A DNA stretch of 64,000 nt from Mycolicibacterium sp. P1-18 (GCF_008329535.1 NZ_NPKR01000004.1:62001-126000); one strand, 5' to 3'; shown: positions 1-9,607, numbered from the stretch's first letter. The notes: a model not told the origin generated them from the sequence alone. Numbers and translations are program-made.

Positions 1-1595
1 GTCGTGTCCGTCCGTTGGGCCGTGCTCAGCGGTAGTGGCCGCCGAGGTTGGATCCTCGGTTCGAGGAAGTCACCGGCGAAGTGCGCGAGCGCGCTCCGCA
101 CCGGCAGTGGGGTGAGGCCGCCCATGGCGCACAGGGAGCCGTCGGTCATGACCTCGCAGAGGTCTTCGAGTAGCGCCAGGTTTTCGTCGGGGTTCTCGCC
201 CGCCACGATGCGGTCGATCACCTCGACCCCGCGCGTGGAGCCGATCCGGCACGGGGTGCACTTGCCGCACGACTCCGCCGCGCAGAATTCCATGGCGAAC
301 CGGGCCTGCGCCGCCATGTCGACGGTGTCGTCGAAGACCACCACGCCGCCGTGACCGACCATGGCGCCGGCGGCCGCGAATTCCTCGTAGTCCATCCGGA
401 GTCCGAAGTCCGACGGCGGGACGTAGGCGCCGAGCGGGCCGCCGACCTGGACGGCCCGTACGGGACGCCCCGTGCGCGTGCCGCCGCCGTACTGTTCGAC
501 CAACTCGCCGAGCGTGACGCCGAAGGCCTTCTCGACCACGCCGCCGCGACGGATGTTGCCCCCGAGCTGGAAGACCTGTGTGCCCCTTGATCTCTCGACG
601 CCGAGGCCCTGGAAGGCCGCGGCTCCGTCGGCGAGGATCGCGGGCACACTGGTCAGCGTGAGGACGTTGTTGACCAGGGTCGGCTGACCGAACAGTCCCT
701 GGACGGCGGGGATCGGCGGCTTCGCACGGACTTCGCCGCGCTTGCCCTCGAGGCTCTCCAGCATCGAGGTTTCCTCGCCGCAGATGTAGGCACCGCCGCC
801 CACGCGCACCTGCAGCGAGAAGTTCAGCGAGGTGCCGAGCACGCCGTCACCGAGCCAGCCGTGCCAGGTGGCGATCTCGATCGCGGCGCGCATCGTGGCC
901 ACCGCCGCCGGATACTCCGACCGGATGTAGACGAAGCCCTCCGTCGCGCCGACGGCGTGGGCGGCGATCGTCATGCCCTCGATGAGCAGGAACGGGTCGC
1001 CCTCCATCACCATCCGGTCGGCGAAGGTTCCGCTGTCGCCCTCGTCGGCGTTGCAGCACACGAACTTCAGCGCCTCGTCACAGCCGAGGACGGTCTTCCA
1101 CTTGATCCCGGCCGGAAAACCCGCGCCGCCGCGGCCGCGCAGACCCGAGGCCGTCATCTCCTCGACGACCTCGTCGGGGGTCATCTCCAACGCCCGGCGC
1201 AGGCCGCGGAGTCCGCCGTGGGCGAGGAAGTCCTCGGGTGACAGCGGGTCGACGACGCCGACGCGGGCGAAGGTGAGCCGGTCCTGGCTTGTCATCCAGG
1301 GAAGGTCGTCGACGACGCCGACGCGCATGGGATGTTCACCGCCGCCGAACAACCCCGCGTCCACCAAGCCGTCGACGTCGGCGGCCTCGACGGGTCCGTA
1401 TCCGATCCGGCCCTCGGGGGTGACCACCTCGATCAGCGGTTCCAGCCAGAGCATGCCCCGGGTTCCGTTGCGCACCAGGTGTACTGGCTGCCCGACGCGG
1501 GCTCCCGCCCTCAGCACGGCCTCGGCGACGTCGTCGGCGCCTATCGACCTGGCCGCCGAGTCGCCGGGCACGTACACCGTCACCGACGGCGTCAC
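1..1595 (-). CDS. fdsB: NAD-dependent formate dehydrogenase beta subunit FdsB (3' end outside window)
   Basis: FdsB is the FMN and Fe-S diaphorase subunit that passes electrons from formate oxidation to NAD+, a NuoF homologue. 531 codons are visible and the stop lies beyond base 1. The first ~120 residues form the thioredoxin-like N-terminal part of FdsB. The NADH/FMN loop GRGGAGFPAGIKW follows, then EGDPFLLIEGM, and near the end the 4Fe-4S motif ESCGKCTPCR with a further Cys in DLCEVMTDGSLC. The start is GTG (coding ...GGTGACGCCG), 5 bp beyond the fdsG stop, so the two are translationally linked. Downstream (off the window) one expects the molybdenum subunit fdsA. NuoF is the only alternative; the FdsG partner, the lack of nuo neighbours and the oxc/frc context argue for formate dehydrogenase. 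Confidence 0.9.
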   Translation of the reverse strand, partial: MTPSVTVYVPGDSAARSIGADDVAEAVLRAGARVGQPVHLVRNGTRGMLWLEPLIEVVTPEGRIGYGPVEAADVDGLVDAGLFGGGEHPMRVGVVDDLPWMTSQDRLTFARVGVVDPLSPEDFLAHGGLRGLRRALEMTPDEVVEEMTASGLRGRGGAGFPAGIKWKTVLGCDEALKFVCCNADEGDSGTFADRMVMEGDPFLLIEGMTIAAHAVGATEGFVYIRSEYPAAVATMRAAIEIATWHGWLGDGVLGTSLNFSLQVRVGGGAYICGEETSMLESLEGKRGEVRAKPPIPAVQGLFGQPTLVNNVLTLTSVPAILADGAAAFQGLGVERSRGTQVFQLGGNIRRGGVVEKAFGVTLGELVEQYGGGTRTGRPVRAVQVGGPLGAYVPPSDFGLRMDYEEFAAAGAMVGHGGVVVFDDTVDMAAQARFAMEFCAAESCGKCTPCRIGSTRGVEVIDRIVAGENPDENLALLEDLCEVMTDGSLCAMGGLTPLPVRSALAHFAGDFLEPRIQPRRPLPLSTAQRTDT

Positions 1596-1600
1596 CGGGC

Positions 1601-2089
1601 TCACGAGGCCAGCGCCGAGTCGATGAGTGTGGTCAACTTCGCCGCGTCGACGCGGCCGTGCAGCCGCTCGCCGACCTGGACCGTGGGGCCCAGCGCGCAG
1701 TTGCCAAGGCAGAACACCTGATCCACGGTCAGCGCACCGTCGCTGCGGGTCTCGCCCAGTTCCATGCCGTACCGGTCCCGAACGTGGTCGACCAGCCGAC
1801 TGCTGCCGACGGCCTGGCACGCCTCGGCGCGACAGATCTTGACCGTCGTGCGCCCCGCGGGCTCGGAGCGGAAGTCGTGATAGAAGCTGATGACGCCGTG
1901 GACGTCGGCGCGCGAGAGGTTGAGGCGTTCGGCGAGCACCGGAACGGCCTCGCGCGGCACGCATCCCAGCGTCTCCTGGATCGCGTGCAGGATGGGGAGC
2001 AGCGCGCCACGCTGCCCGTCGAGGGCCGCGACGGTGTCGGTGACCACCTCGGCGACGGTGCGGCCGGGCTGCGGTTCGGTCGTGGTCAT
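1601..2089 (-). CDS. fdsG: Formate dehydrogenase gamma subunit FdsG (NuoE-like 2Fe-2S protein)
   Basis: 162 aa, a normal length for FdsG. It is the 24-kDa NuoE-type subunit that carries a 2Fe-2S cluster between the formate-oxidising subunit and FdsB. The four expected cluster cysteines are visible in CRAEACQAVG and CLGNCALGP. The helical N-terminal part (HAIQETLGCVPREAVPVLAERLNLSRADVHGV) is typical of the family. I chose the ATG that begins MTTTEPQPG because GGGAG lies 5 nt before it; a TTG four codons upstream would overlap that ribosome site. It follows frc on the same strand, but a strong hairpin lies in the gap. Confidence 0.92.
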   Translation of the reverse strand: MTTTEPQPGRTVAEVVTDTVAALDGQRGALLPILHAIQETLGCVPREAVPVLAERLNLSRADVHGVISFYHDFRSEPAGRTTVKICRAEACQAVGSSRLVDHVRDRYGMELGETRSDGALTVDQVFCLGNCALGPTVQVGERLHGRVDAAKLTTLIDSALAS

Positions 2090-2123
2090 GCGTGCTCCCA
2101 AACGTGTGAGGGGAGAGAACGGA

Positions 2124-2151
2124 ATTGCCGCCCCGAAGCCGGGGCGGCAAT
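2124..2151 (-). terminator. Hairpin between frc and fdsG
   Basis: Perfect 11-bp inverted repeat ATTGCCGCCCC / GGGGCGGCAAT with loop GAAGCC, starting 10 bp after the frc stop in the direction of transcription. There is no long T tract, as is usual in mycobacteria. It probably ends or attenuates the oxc-frc transcript before fdsGB, or acts as a processing site that sets the ratio of the two halves. Confidence 0.65.
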
Positions 2152-2160
2152 CCAGCGCTC

Positions 2161-3417
2161 CTAGACGACGATCTTCTTGCGGTGGAACTCCTCGATGGTG
2201 TCGGCGTCGTAACCGAGCTGGTTGAGCACCTCGTCGGTGTGCTCACCGAGCAACGGCGCACCCACGATCTCGGGCTTGAACGACGAGAACTTGATCGGGC
2301 TGCCCACGGTGAGGAAGGTGCCGCGGCCCTTCTGGTCCACCTCGACGATGCTTCCGGCGGCACGCAGCGTCTGGTCGTTGGCCAGGTCCTTCATGGACAT
2401 CACCGGCGCACATGGCACCTCCCACTCGCGCAGGACGTCCACCGCCTCCCACTTGGTCTTGTCGGCCAGCCACTTCTCGATCTCGCCGAAGATCTCGAAG
2501 ATCTTGTCCTGGCGGGCCCGTGCGGTGCTGTAGCCCTCGTCGTCGACCCATTCGGGGTGCCCGATGGCCTCCGCGGTGCGCTTCCAGTTCTGCTCCTGGA
2601 TGGTGAAGTAGATGTAGGCGTTGGGGTCGGTCTCCCACCCCTTGCACTTGACCACCCAGCCCGGCTGGCCACCGCCGCCGGCGTTGCCACCACGGGGCAC
2701 GGCCTCGCCGAACTCGCCGTTCGGGTACTGCGGGTACTCCTCGAGGTAGCCGACGGCTTCCAGCCGCTGCTGGTCGCGCAGCTTGACGCGGCACAGGTTG
2801 AGCACCGAGTCCTGCATGGATGCCGACACCTTCTGGCCCTTGCCGGTCTTGTCGCGCTGGATGATCGCGGTCAGGATGCCGATGAGCAGGTGCATGCCGG
2901 TGTTGCTGTCACCGAGGGCGGCGCCGCTGACGGTCGGGGGGCCGTCCCAGAAGCCGGTGGTCGACGCAGCACCGCCGGCACACTGGGCGACGTTCTCGTA
3001 GACCTTGAGGTCGGTGTAGGACGAGTCGTCGTTGAAGCCCTTGACCGAGCCGAAGATCAAGCGTGGGTTCCACTCCTGCAGCTTGTCCCAGGACAGGCCC
3101 ATCCGGTCCATCGCACCGGGGGCGAAGTTCTCGACCAGCACGTCGGCGCCGCGAACCAGCTTCTCCATCACCCCGAGGCCCTCGGGTGACTTCGTGTCGA
3201 TCGCCAGCGAACGCTTGTTGCTGTTGAGCATCGTGAAGTACAGGGCGTCGACGTCGGGGATGTCGCGCAACTGGTTTCGCGTGACGTCACCTCCGGCGGG
3301 TCGTTCGACCTTCAGAACGTCGGCGCCGAACCAGGCCAGCATCTGGGTGCAGGCGGGACCGGCCTGTACGCCGGTGAAGTCGATCACCTTGATCCCTGCG
3401 AGGGGTAGTTCAGTCAT
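2161..3417 (-). CDS. frc: Formyl-CoA:oxalate CoA-transferase
   Basis: 418 aa, class III (CaiB/BaiF) CoA-transferase. It moves CoA from formyl-CoA to oxalate, giving oxalyl-CoA and formate. The family N-terminus is intact ([34 protein letters not shown]). The catalytic aspartate of Frc lies in the conserved [10 protein letters not shown] segment, and the Gly-rich loop [12 protein letters not shown] matches Frc of Oxalobacter. AAAGGAACC before ATCTC-ATG is the ribosome site. It lies 61 bp downstream of oxc on the same strand, and the pair forms a complete oxalyl-CoA cycle. The released formate is the substrate of the adjacent Fds genes. Confidence 0.95.
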   Translation of the reverse strand: MTELPLAGIKVIDFTGVQAGPACTQMLAWFGADVLKVERPAGGDVTRNQLRDIPDVDALYFTMLNSNKRSLAIDTKSPEGLGVMEKLVRGADVLVENFAPGAMDRMGLSWDKLQEWNPRLIFGSVKGFNDDSSYTDLKVYENVAQCAGGAASTTGFWDGPPTVSGAALGDSNTGMHLLIGILTAIIQRDKTGKGQKVSASMQDSVLNLCRVKLRDQQRLEAVGYLEEYPQYPNGEFGEAVPRGGNAGGGGQPGWVVKCKGWETDPNAYIYFTIQEQNWKRTAEAIGHPEWVDDEGYSTARARQDKIFEIFGEIEKWLADKTKWEAVDVLREWEVPCAPVMSMKDLANDQTLRAAGSIVEVDQKGRGTFLTVGSPIKFSSFKPEIVGAPLLGEHTDEVLNQLGYDADTIEEFHRKKIVV

Positions 3418-3478
3418 GAGATGGTTCCTTTCATCGTGGTGTCCTCGGTGGTGCAGTACTCGTGGTCGTGCGCGTTGC

Positions 3479-5209
3479 TCACTTGCCGCTGATGCCCTTG
3501 GGATTCAGATGGGCGATGTTGCCGCTCTCGGTGCCGTCGGAGGGATCGATGACGCAGTCGATGAGGGCGGGCCGGCCCGAGGCCAGGGCCTCGCGCAGCG
3601 CGGTCTCCACCTCTTCGGGTGTCGTCGCGTGATATCCCTTGCCGCCGAACGCCTTGATCATGTATTCGTGTTGGGCCCGCAACGCCGTGGGCGCGGGGTC
3701 GGACGTGGTCGACGGGTCGTCGCCCCGGTAGACGCCGCCGTTGTTGAGGATGACCGTCACGATCGGCAGGTTGTAGCGGCAGATCACCTCGAGCTCCATG
3801 CCGCTGAAGCCGAAGGCGCTGTCACCCTCGATGGCGACGACCGGCTCACCGCTCTCGACCGCCGCGGCGATGGCGTAACCCATGCCGATTCCCATGACAC
3901 CCCACGTACCGCTGTCCAGCCGGTGGCGTGGCACCTGCATGCCGATCGTGTTGCGCGCCAGGTCGAGTGCGTTCGCACCCTCGTTGACGACGTACACGTG
4001 CGGGTTGTCCGCCAGCACGTCGCGGATCGACTGCAGGGCGCCCAGGAACTTCATCGGGTGGGCGGTGAGCGCGGCCTCGAGGCGGCCGGCCATCTTGGCC
4101 ACGTTCTGCGCCGACTTGGTGGTGAGCTCGTCACGCCACGTCGGCGTCACGCTGATCTGGCCGGGCTTGCTTCGTTCCAGCAGCATGTCCACCACCGACG
4201 CGATGTCGCCGACCAGCGGCGCCGCGATCGGCTGGTTGCTGTCCATCTCCGAGGCCGAGATGTCGACCTGGATGAACTTGGCGTCGGCGTTCCACTGCGG
4301 TGCGTCACCATGTCCCAGAAGCCAATTCAGCCGAGCACCGACCAGCAGCACCACGTCGGCCCGCTTCAGCGCCACCGAACGGGCGGTCGCCGCGGACTGC
4401 GGGTGGTCGTCGGGCAGCAGACCCTTGGCCATCGACATCGGCACGTACGGGATGCCCGTGCTCTCGACGAACTGGCGGATCTGCTCGTCGGCCTGCGCGT
4501 ACGCGGCACCCTTGCCGAGCACGATCAGCGGCCGTTCGGCGCCGGCGAGCAGCGAGATGGCCGCGTCCACGGCGTCGACGCCGGGCAGTTGCTTGGGGGC
4601 GAGGTCGACGACCTTCCACAGGGTCTTCGCCGCCTCCTGGGCGTCGAGCACCTCGCCGAGGACCGCGGCCGGGATGTCGAGGTAGACACCGCCGGGCCGG
4701 CCGGACGCCGCGGTGCGCAGGGCGCGGGCGATGCCGCGGCCGACGTCCTCGGCGCGGGACACCCGGAAGGCCGCCTTCGCGAACAGCCGTGCGGCCGCGA
4801 GCTGGTCCATCTCCTCGTAGTCACCACGCTGGAGGTCGACCAGGTGACGCTCGCTGGATCCGGAGATCTGGACCATCGGGAAGCAGTTGGTGGTGGCGTT
4901 GGCGAGTCCGACGAGTCCGTTGAGGAAGCCGGGCGCCGACACGGTCAGGCAGATGCCGGGCTTCTGCGTGAGGAAGCCGGCCGCGGCCGCCGCGTGCGCC
5001 GCGTCGCTCTCGTGCCGGAAGCCGATGTAGCGCAGGCCCGACGCCTGGGCCAACCGGGCCAGGTCGGTGATCGGGATGCCGACGACTCCGTAGATGGTGT
5101 GGACGTCGTTGAGCTTGAGGGCGTCGACGACCAAGTGGATGCCGTCGGTGAGTGCGACCGGCTCGTCGGTACTCGCTACCTCCGCGTCTCGCATGGGAGC
5201 GAGGGTCAT
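3479..5209 (-). CDS. oxc: Oxalyl-CoA decarboxylase
   Basis: 576 aa, thiamine-diphosphate enzyme converting oxalyl-CoA to formyl-CoA and CO2. The three-domain ThDP fold is recognisable: N-terminal PYR domain ([21 protein letters not shown]), central domain, and C-terminal PP domain with the ThDP/Mg motif [15 protein letters not shown]...ILNNGGVY. Length matches the 564-568 aa of known Oxc. The ATG at [10 protein letters not shown] has an AGG-containing site; an in-frame TTG 14 codons earlier is in the leader and unlikely. First gene of the oxc-frc pair, with a LysR gene directly upstream on the same strand. Confidence 0.95.
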   Translation of the reverse strand: MTLAPMRDAEVASTDEPVALTDGIHLVVDALKLNDVHTIYGVVGIPITDLARLAQASGLRYIGFRHESDAAHAAAAAGFLTQKPGICLTVSAPGFLNGLVGLANATTNCFPMVQISGSSERHLVDLQRGDYEEMDQLAAARLFAKAAFRVSRAEDVGRGIARALRTAASGRPGGVYLDIPAAVLGEVLDAQEAAKTLWKVVDLAPKQLPGVDAVDAAISLLAGAERPLIVLGKGAAYAQADEQIRQFVESTGIPYVPMSMAKGLLPDDHPQSAATARSVALKRADVVLLVGARLNWLLGHGDAPQWNADAKFIQVDISASEMDSNQPIAAPLVGDIASVVDMLLERSKPGQISVTPTWRDELTTKSAQNVAKMAGRLEAALTAHPMKFLGALQSIRDVLADNPHVYVVNEGANALDLARNTIGMQVPRHRLDSGTWGVMGIGMGYAIAAAVESGEPVVAIEGDSAFGFSGMELEVICRYNLPIVTVILNNGGVYRGDDPSTTSDPAPTALRAQHEYMIKAFGGKGYHATTPEEVETALREALASGRPALIDCVIDPSDGTESGNIAHLNPKGISGK

Positions 5210-5301
5210 GATGTGGACCTTCCTGGCGATGGATATTGCCTTACGTCTCAATACCTTTCACCGCCTCAGGACTGGCGTCCAAGACCTGTCGTCAACCGGC
5301 C

Positions 5302-5318
5302 GATAAACGGCGGTTATC
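5302..5318. promoter_or_regulatory. Candidate operator upstream of oxc
   Basis: Inverted repeat GATAA-ACGGCGG-TTATC about 95 bp before the oxc start, in the gap between lysR and oxc. Dyads of AT-rich half-sites are typical of LysR activators placed upstream of the promoter they control. The assignment to the neighbouring LysR protein is inference. Confidence 0.35.
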
Positions 5319-5357
5319 ACGACGCGCGCAGTCGACGGCAGTCGTCCTGGCACGGAG

Positions 5358-6296
5358 TCAGGGCCGGCTCAGCCCGGCGGCGAGTTCGCGACGCTCGAGA
5401 CCAAAGGTCTCGTCGAGCCGCGCGCCTGCGATGACGTTGACGAACGCCCGAGCGGCCACCGAGGCCGACCCGGCGTGGATGGCGATCGAGATTTGGGCGG
5501 TGGCCTCGGGTTCGACGAGCCGCACGGCGCGCGCCGCGCCCATGGCGGGGATGGCGCGCAACCACGTGTGGGGCACCACGCTCGCCCAGGCGCCGGTCGC
5601 GACGTGGGAGTAGAGGGATGCCACCGAATCGGTTTCGACCTGCGGTGCGGCGACCACCCCGTTGGCGGCGAAGGCCTTGTCGATGAACTGGCGAAACCTC
5701 ATGTGCGGCATTAGCAGTGCCAGCGGGAGCTGCGCAGCCTCGGCCCAGGTGATGGTGTCGTACCCGGACGCCAAGTGGTCACCGGAGACCAGGAGCACGT
5801 ACCGCTCCTGATACAGCGGCACCACCTCCAGGCCAGCCCGGTCGTCGGGGCCGAAGTGGGCGATGGCGGCGTCGAGTTCGAAGTCGCGCAGTTGGCGCAG
5901 CAGCTCGGTGGACGACAACCGCGAACAGATGGTCACCTTGGCCAACGGGTGCAGCCCGCAGAACGTGGCCACCGGCTGCGCCGTCGTCGTCGACACCGTG
6001 GGTCCGGTGCCCAGGCGCAACGTGCCGGAGATGCCGGTGCGCATGGCCGCGGCCTCGGCCTTGAGGCCGTCGTGCTCGGCCAACAGTCGCTTGGCCCACA
6101 CCACCAGGCGCTCGCCCTCCAGCGTCAGGCCCTCGAAGTTCTGGCCGCGATGGATGAGCGTGACGTTGAGTTCGCGCTCGAGCTTGGCGATCGCCGTGGA
6201 CAGCGCCGGCTGCGAGACGTAGCACGCCTCGGCGGCCCTCGCGAAGTGTCGTTCACGGGCCACCGTGACGAAGTACTCCAGCTGGCGCAACAGCAC
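5358..6296 (-). CDS. LysR-family transcriptional regulator
   Basis: 312 aa. Winged helix-turn-helix in residues 1-60 (RQLEYFVTVARERHFARAAEACYVSQ...PALSTAIAKLE), then a two-lobed effector-binding domain (residues ~90-300). The start is GTG, with GGGGAG 5 nt upstream; leucines at the next codons are not better starts. It lies upstream of and co-directional with oxc-frc, so it is the likely regulator of oxalate use. The effector cannot be read from sequence (oxalate, oxalyl-CoA or formate are candidates). The region upstream also serves the divergent PAS gene. Confidence 0.9.
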   Translation of the reverse strand: MLLRQLEYFVTVARERHFARAAEACYVSQPALSTAIAKLERELNVTLIHRGQNFEGLTLEGERLVVWAKRLLAEHDGLKAEAAAMRTGISGTLRLGTGPTVSTTTAQPVATFCGLHPLAKVTICSRLSSTELLRQLRDFELDAAIAHFGPDDRAGLEVVPLYQERYVLLVSGDHLASGYDTITWAEAAQLPLALLMPHMRFRQFIDKAFAANGVVAAPQVETDSVASLYSHVATGAWASVVPHTWLRAIPAMGAARAVRLVEPEATAQISIAIHAGSASVAARAFVNVIAGARLDETFGLERRELAAGLSRP

Positions 6297-6333
6297 TGGC
6301 GCTCCCCTTGCTACCTCTTCGGCGTGATTGAAC

Positions 6334-6350
6334 TGTGTATGCAGTATGCG
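6334..6350. promoter_or_regulatory. GTATGC direct repeat in the lysR/PAS divergent promoter
   Basis: Two GTATGC hexamers 7 bp apart (6337-6342 and 6344-6349) in a relatively AT-rich 100-bp gap between divergent genes. The same hexamer in the same 7-bp phase recurs at 9416-9428, and once more in a palindrome at 9495-9507. This suggests a shared regulator. Which protein binds is unknown. Confidence 0.4.
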
Positions 6351-6398
6351 TTATTCTGTAGCCCGATGCAACGAAATCGGTCAACGAAGGGGCACCCC

Positions 6399-6953
6399 GT
6401 GAGCGAGAGCAGCAGCACCGTCGACCAGACCTGGATCGCACGAGCAGTGGTGGAGGAATCCCCCGAGGCCATCGTGGTCACCGATCCCCACGGGCGGATC
6501 GACCTGTGGAATGCCGGCGCCGCCAGAATGTTCGGGTACTCGGCAGAGGACGCGCTGGGCGCCAGCCTCGACCTGATCATTCCCGAGAAACTGCGCGACC
6601 GGCACTGGCGGGGCTACGAGCACACCATGGAAACCGGCGTGACGAAGTACGGTGACACGCTGCTCGGCGTACCGGCCACCCACCAGGACGGCCGTCAGCT
6701 CTCCATCGAATTCAGCGTGGCCCTGCTGCGCGACGAGGACGGCACCATCGTCGGAATCGCGGCCGTCATGCGCGAGGTGAGCGAACGTCGGGCGACCGAG
6801 AAGGCATTGCGGGCCAAGCTCGCCGAGGCCGAGCGCACCGTGACGGCCCTGCGCGCCACCGTCGCCGACCTGACCGACCGCGTGACGCCGCCGACGATGT
6901 CCGTGCAGGGCTGGTCGGAACAGCCCTGCACGACAACGTCACTCGACGCGTAG
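6399..6953 (+). CDS. Stand-alone PAS-domain protein
   Basis: 184 aa. One PAS domain (residues ~15-130: SPEAIVVTDPHGRIDLWNAGAARMFGY...GIAAVMREVSERRATEKAL) with the PAC-like end, followed by a short coiled coil (KLAEAERTVTALRATVADLTDRV). No kinase, cyclase or DNA-binding domain is attached, so it probably signals through protein contact. The start is GTG with AAGGGG 6 nt upstream; an ATG 11 codons earlier (6366) has no clear site. It diverges from the LysR gene. Its last 15 bp overlap the 3' end of pyk on the other strand. Ligand (haem, flavin or none) unknown. Confidence 0.8.
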   Translation: MSESSSTVDQTWIARAVVEESPEAIVVTDPHGRIDLWNAGAARMFGYSAEDALGASLDLIIPEKLRDRHWRGYEHTMETGVTKYGDTLLGVPATHQDGRQLSIEFSVALLRDEDGTIVGIAAVMREVSERRATEKALRAKLAEAERTVTALRATVADLTDRVTPPTMSVQGWSEQPCTTTSLDA

Positions 6954-8363
6954 CACCCGCACCGAGTCGGTGTAGCCGGCCACCCCGCTGCGACTGCCGG
7001 AGACCACCACCACGATGTCACCGGGATGGCACACGCCCATGCCGATGAGCGCCCGACTCACCTCGCCGGGCATCGACTCGGCGGCGGCCGCCGGAGCCAG
7101 CACCGCGGAGGTGATGCCCCAGGAGAACGCCATCCTGGTGCGCACCTCGTCGTCGTGGGCGAACGCGAGCAGCGGAAGCGGCGACCGCTGCCGCGCCAGG
7201 CGCAGAGCGGTGTCGCCCGTGCGGGTGAAACAGCACAGTGCCGCCGCGCCAAGACGCCGCCCGACCTCACACGCGGCCACGGCGATGGCATCACCGAACA
7301 CCGCGTCCGCGGTGGCCTCGAACTGACCCTCCGCGACGTCACCGCGGCCCACGCCGCTCTCGGCGGCCTCGACGATGCGGGCCATGGTCGCGACCGCATG
7401 CGCGGGATGGACGCCGACACTGGTCTCGGCCGAGAGCATCACCGCGTCCGCGCCGTCGAAGACCGCATTGGCCACGTCGGACACCTCGGCGCGGGTGGGA
7501 CGGCGGTCGGAGATCATCGAGTCGAGCATCTGGGTCGCGACGATCACGGGTTTCGCCGCCTGGCGGCACAGGGCGATCGCCCTGCGCTGGACCAGCGGGA
7601 TCTGCTCGAGCGGCATCTCGACCCCGAGATCGCCTCTGGCGACCATGAGACCGTCGAACGCCTCGACGATCCCCGCCAGGTCCGACACCGCCTCGGGCTT
7701 CTCCAGCTTGGCGATCACCGGCACCCGGCGGCCGACCTCGTCCATGACGGCGTGGGCGAGCTTGACTTCCTCGGGCGCCCGCACGAACGACATCGCCACC
7801 ATGTCCGCGCCGAGCTCGATGGCGAACTTCAGGTCCTCGATGTCCTTGTCGGACAACGGCGGAACGCTGACGTCCACGCCGGGCAGCGAGATGCCCTTGT
7901 GATCGCTGACCGGCCCGCCGTCGAGCACCTCGCAGGAGATGTCGGGACCGACGACGCCGACGACCAGCAGATCGACCTTGCCGTCGTCGACGAGGAGGCG
8001 GTCACCGGCCCGCACGTCGTCGGACAGCCCGGCGTAGGTCGTCGACACCCGGTCGTGGTCACCGCGGCACGAGTCGGTGGTGATCACCACCCGCTCCCCC
8101 GTCGCCCAGATCACCGGGCCGTCGGCGAAGGAGCCGAGCCGGATCTTCGGTCCCTGCAGGTCGGCCAGTACGCCGACCACGCGGCCGCGGGCGGCCGCGA
8201 TCTCGCGCACCATGCCGTAGAGCGCCGAGTGTTCGGCGCGGGTGCTGTGGCTGAAGTTGAGTCGGGCCACGTCCATTCCGGCGTCGACGAGCTCGGTGAG
8301 CACCTCACGGGTGGCGGTGGCCGGGCCCAGGGTGCACACGATCTTTGCGCGACGGTTGGTCAT
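6939..8363 (-). CDS. pyk: Pyruvate kinase
   Basis: 474 aa; converts PEP and ADP to pyruvate and ATP. Diagnostic segments: [21 protein letters not shown], the metal/PEP loop [17 protein letters not shown], and [10 protein letters not shown]. Length matches bacterial Pyk. GGAGAA precedes the ATG of MTNRRAKIV. It lies 11 bp after the ketopantoate-reductase-like gene, probably in one transcript. Mycobacteria carry a housekeeping pyk elsewhere (Rv1617 in M. tuberculosis), so this may be a second isozyme. Its place between the oxalate and transhydrogenase modules fits a role in carbon flow from C2 compounds, by inference. Confidence 0.93.
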   Translation of the reverse strand: MTNRRAKIVCTLGPATATREVLTELVDAGMDVARLNFSHSTRAEHSALYGMVREIAAARGRVVGVLADLQGPKIRLGSFADGPVIWATGERVVITTDSCRGDHDRVSTTYAGLSDDVRAGDRLLVDDGKVDLLVVGVVGPDISCEVLDGGPVSDHKGISLPGVDVSVPPLSDKDIEDLKFAIELGADMVAMSFVRAPEEVKLAHAVMDEVGRRVPVIAKLEKPEAVSDLAGIVEAFDGLMVARGDLGVEMPLEQIPLVQRRAIALCRQAAKPVIVATQMLDSMISDRRPTRAEVSDVANAVFDGADAVMLSAETSVGVHPAHAVATMARIVEAAESGVGRGDVAEGQFEATADAVFGDAIAVAACEVGRRLGAAALCCFTRTGDTALRLARQRSPLPLLAFAHDDEVRTRMAFSWGITSAVLAPAAAAESMPGEVSRALIGMGVCHPGDIVVVVSGSRSGVAGYTDSVRVLRVE

Positions 8364-8374
8364 CTTCTTCTCCC

Positions 8375-9400
8375 TCACTGCAGAACCGGCTGTGTTGCCA
8401 GTTCCGGGGTGTTCTCGACCACCGGCGCGTCCGGCACGCAGGTGCGTGCCAGCAGGTCGGTGGCGGCATGGATGGTGCGCAGCGTCGGCGCGGCGGCACC
8501 CGTCAGGTCGGCCATCTCCACGACGGCGGTGACGATGGCGTCGAGTTCCAGCGGCTTGCCCGCCTCGAGGTCCTGCAGCATCGAGGTCTTGTGGTGACCG
8601 ACGTTCTCGGCGCCGCGCAGCCGCTTCTCGATCGAGATGTCCGGCGTCGCACCCACTCTCGCGGCGATGTCGAGCGTCTCCTCCATGAGTTGGACGACGA
8701 TCTGCCGGGTGCGGGGGTTCTGGCAGATCTCGACCATCGTGGCCCTGGTCAACGCGCTCAGCGGGTTGAACGCCACGTTGCCCATCAGCTTGATCCAGAT
8801 GTCACTGCGCAGATCCGCCTCGACGGGAGCCTTGAGGCCGCCGGCCACCATGGCGTCACTCAACGCCTGGCACCGCGCCGAAATCTCCCCCGACGGCTCG
8901 CCGATGGAGAACCGGGTGCCCTCGAGGTGCCGGATCACCCCGGGCGCCTCGATGGTGGTGGCGGGGTACACCACGCAGCCGATCGCCCGCTCCGGGGAGA
9001 ACACCGCGGTGGTGGCACCGCCCGGGTCGACGGCCTCGACGCGGCGACCCCGATAGGGCCCCGCCAGTTCGTGGAAGTACCACCACGGAATGCCGTTCTG
9101 CGCCGCCAGCACCGCGGTGTGCTCTCCGAGAAGGGGATTCACCAGCGGTCCGCTCGACGGGTAGCCGTGTGCCTTGAGACCGAGGAAGACGTAGTCCACC
9201 GGCCCGATGTCACGAGGGTCGTCGGTCGCGTGCGGGTAGGCCACGAAGTCGCCGCGGTCGCTGAGCACCCGTACCCCGTTGGTGCGCATGGCCTGCAGGT
9301 GCGCGTTGCGCGCGATCAGGTGGACTTCGGCTCCGCCGCGTTGCATGGCGGCGCCCCAGTAGGCGCCGATTGCTCCGGCGCCGACGACTGCAATCCTCAC
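8375..9400 (-). CDS. Ketopantoate reductase (PanE/ApbA) family oxidoreductase
   Basis: 341 aa. NAD(P)-binding Rossmann fold at the N-terminus (RIAVVGAGAIGAYWGAAMQRGG), then the ApbA C-terminal helical domain with the family lysine/asparagine region (DIWIKLMGNVAFNPLSALTRATM). The enzyme family reduces 2-dehydropantoate to pantoate, but many paralogues act on other 2-oxo acids, and no pantothenate gene is nearby. GTG start with a strong AAGGAG site at 4 nt; upstream codons in frame run into the promoter. Head of a two-gene unit with pyk, divergent from pntAA. Confidence 0.8.
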   Translation of the reverse strand: MRIAVVGAGAIGAYWGAAMQRGGAEVHLIARNAHLQAMRTNGVRVLSDRGDFVAYPHATDDPRDIGPVDYVFLGLKAHGYPSSGPLVNPLLGEHTAVLAAQNGIPWWYFHELAGPYRGRRVEAVDPGGATTAVFSPERAIGCVVYPATTIEAPGVIRHLEGTRFSIGEPSGEISARCQALSDAMVAGGLKAPVEADLRSDIWIKLMGNVAFNPLSALTRATMVEICQNPRTRQIVVQLMEETLDIAARVGATPDISIEKRLRGAENVGHHKTSMLQDLEAGKPLELDAIVTAVVEMADLTGAAAPTLRTIHAATDLLARTCVPDAPVVENTPELATQPVLQ

Positions 9401-9415
9401 GGGACTCCTTAAATC

Positions 9416-9507
9416 GTATGGTGTATGCATCTTCCGTCTGCAGAAATCAAATCCCGTGCTCCAGACGGCTTCGCACTCGTACGGACCAATAGTTGCATAC
9501 AATATGC
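9416..9507. promoter_or_regulatory. Divergent promoter region with GTATGC repeats and a palindrome
   Basis: The 207-bp gap between the reductase gene (-) and pntAA (+) carries GTATGG-T-GTATGC (9416-9428, same 7-bp phase as at 6337-6349) and the palindrome GCATA-CAA-TATGC (9495-9507). The palindrome contains TACAAT, a possible -10 for pntAA. A protein bound here could block both promoters. Operator status is inference. Confidence 0.4.
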
Positions 9508-9607
9508 AGTTGGCCTAGCCTGTTTTTCGACCCGGCTCGTCGCAGCCGTCTACGCCGTCGACCGTTGCCTGGAGCGCCAGGTCCCACCGTCGGGCAAGAG
9601 GAGGATC

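Noticed and set aside
1..1595. NADH dehydrogenase subunit NuoF
   Set aside because: Thioredoxin-like N-terminus, FdsG partner and oxc/frc neighbours favour formate dehydrogenase; no other nuo genes are present.
3032..5434. Long open frame (800 codons) on the plus strand opposite oxc
   Set aside because: Antisense to a clear oxc gene. The product is rich in Arg, Gly, Val and His with no domain, as expected from the complement of GC-rich codons.
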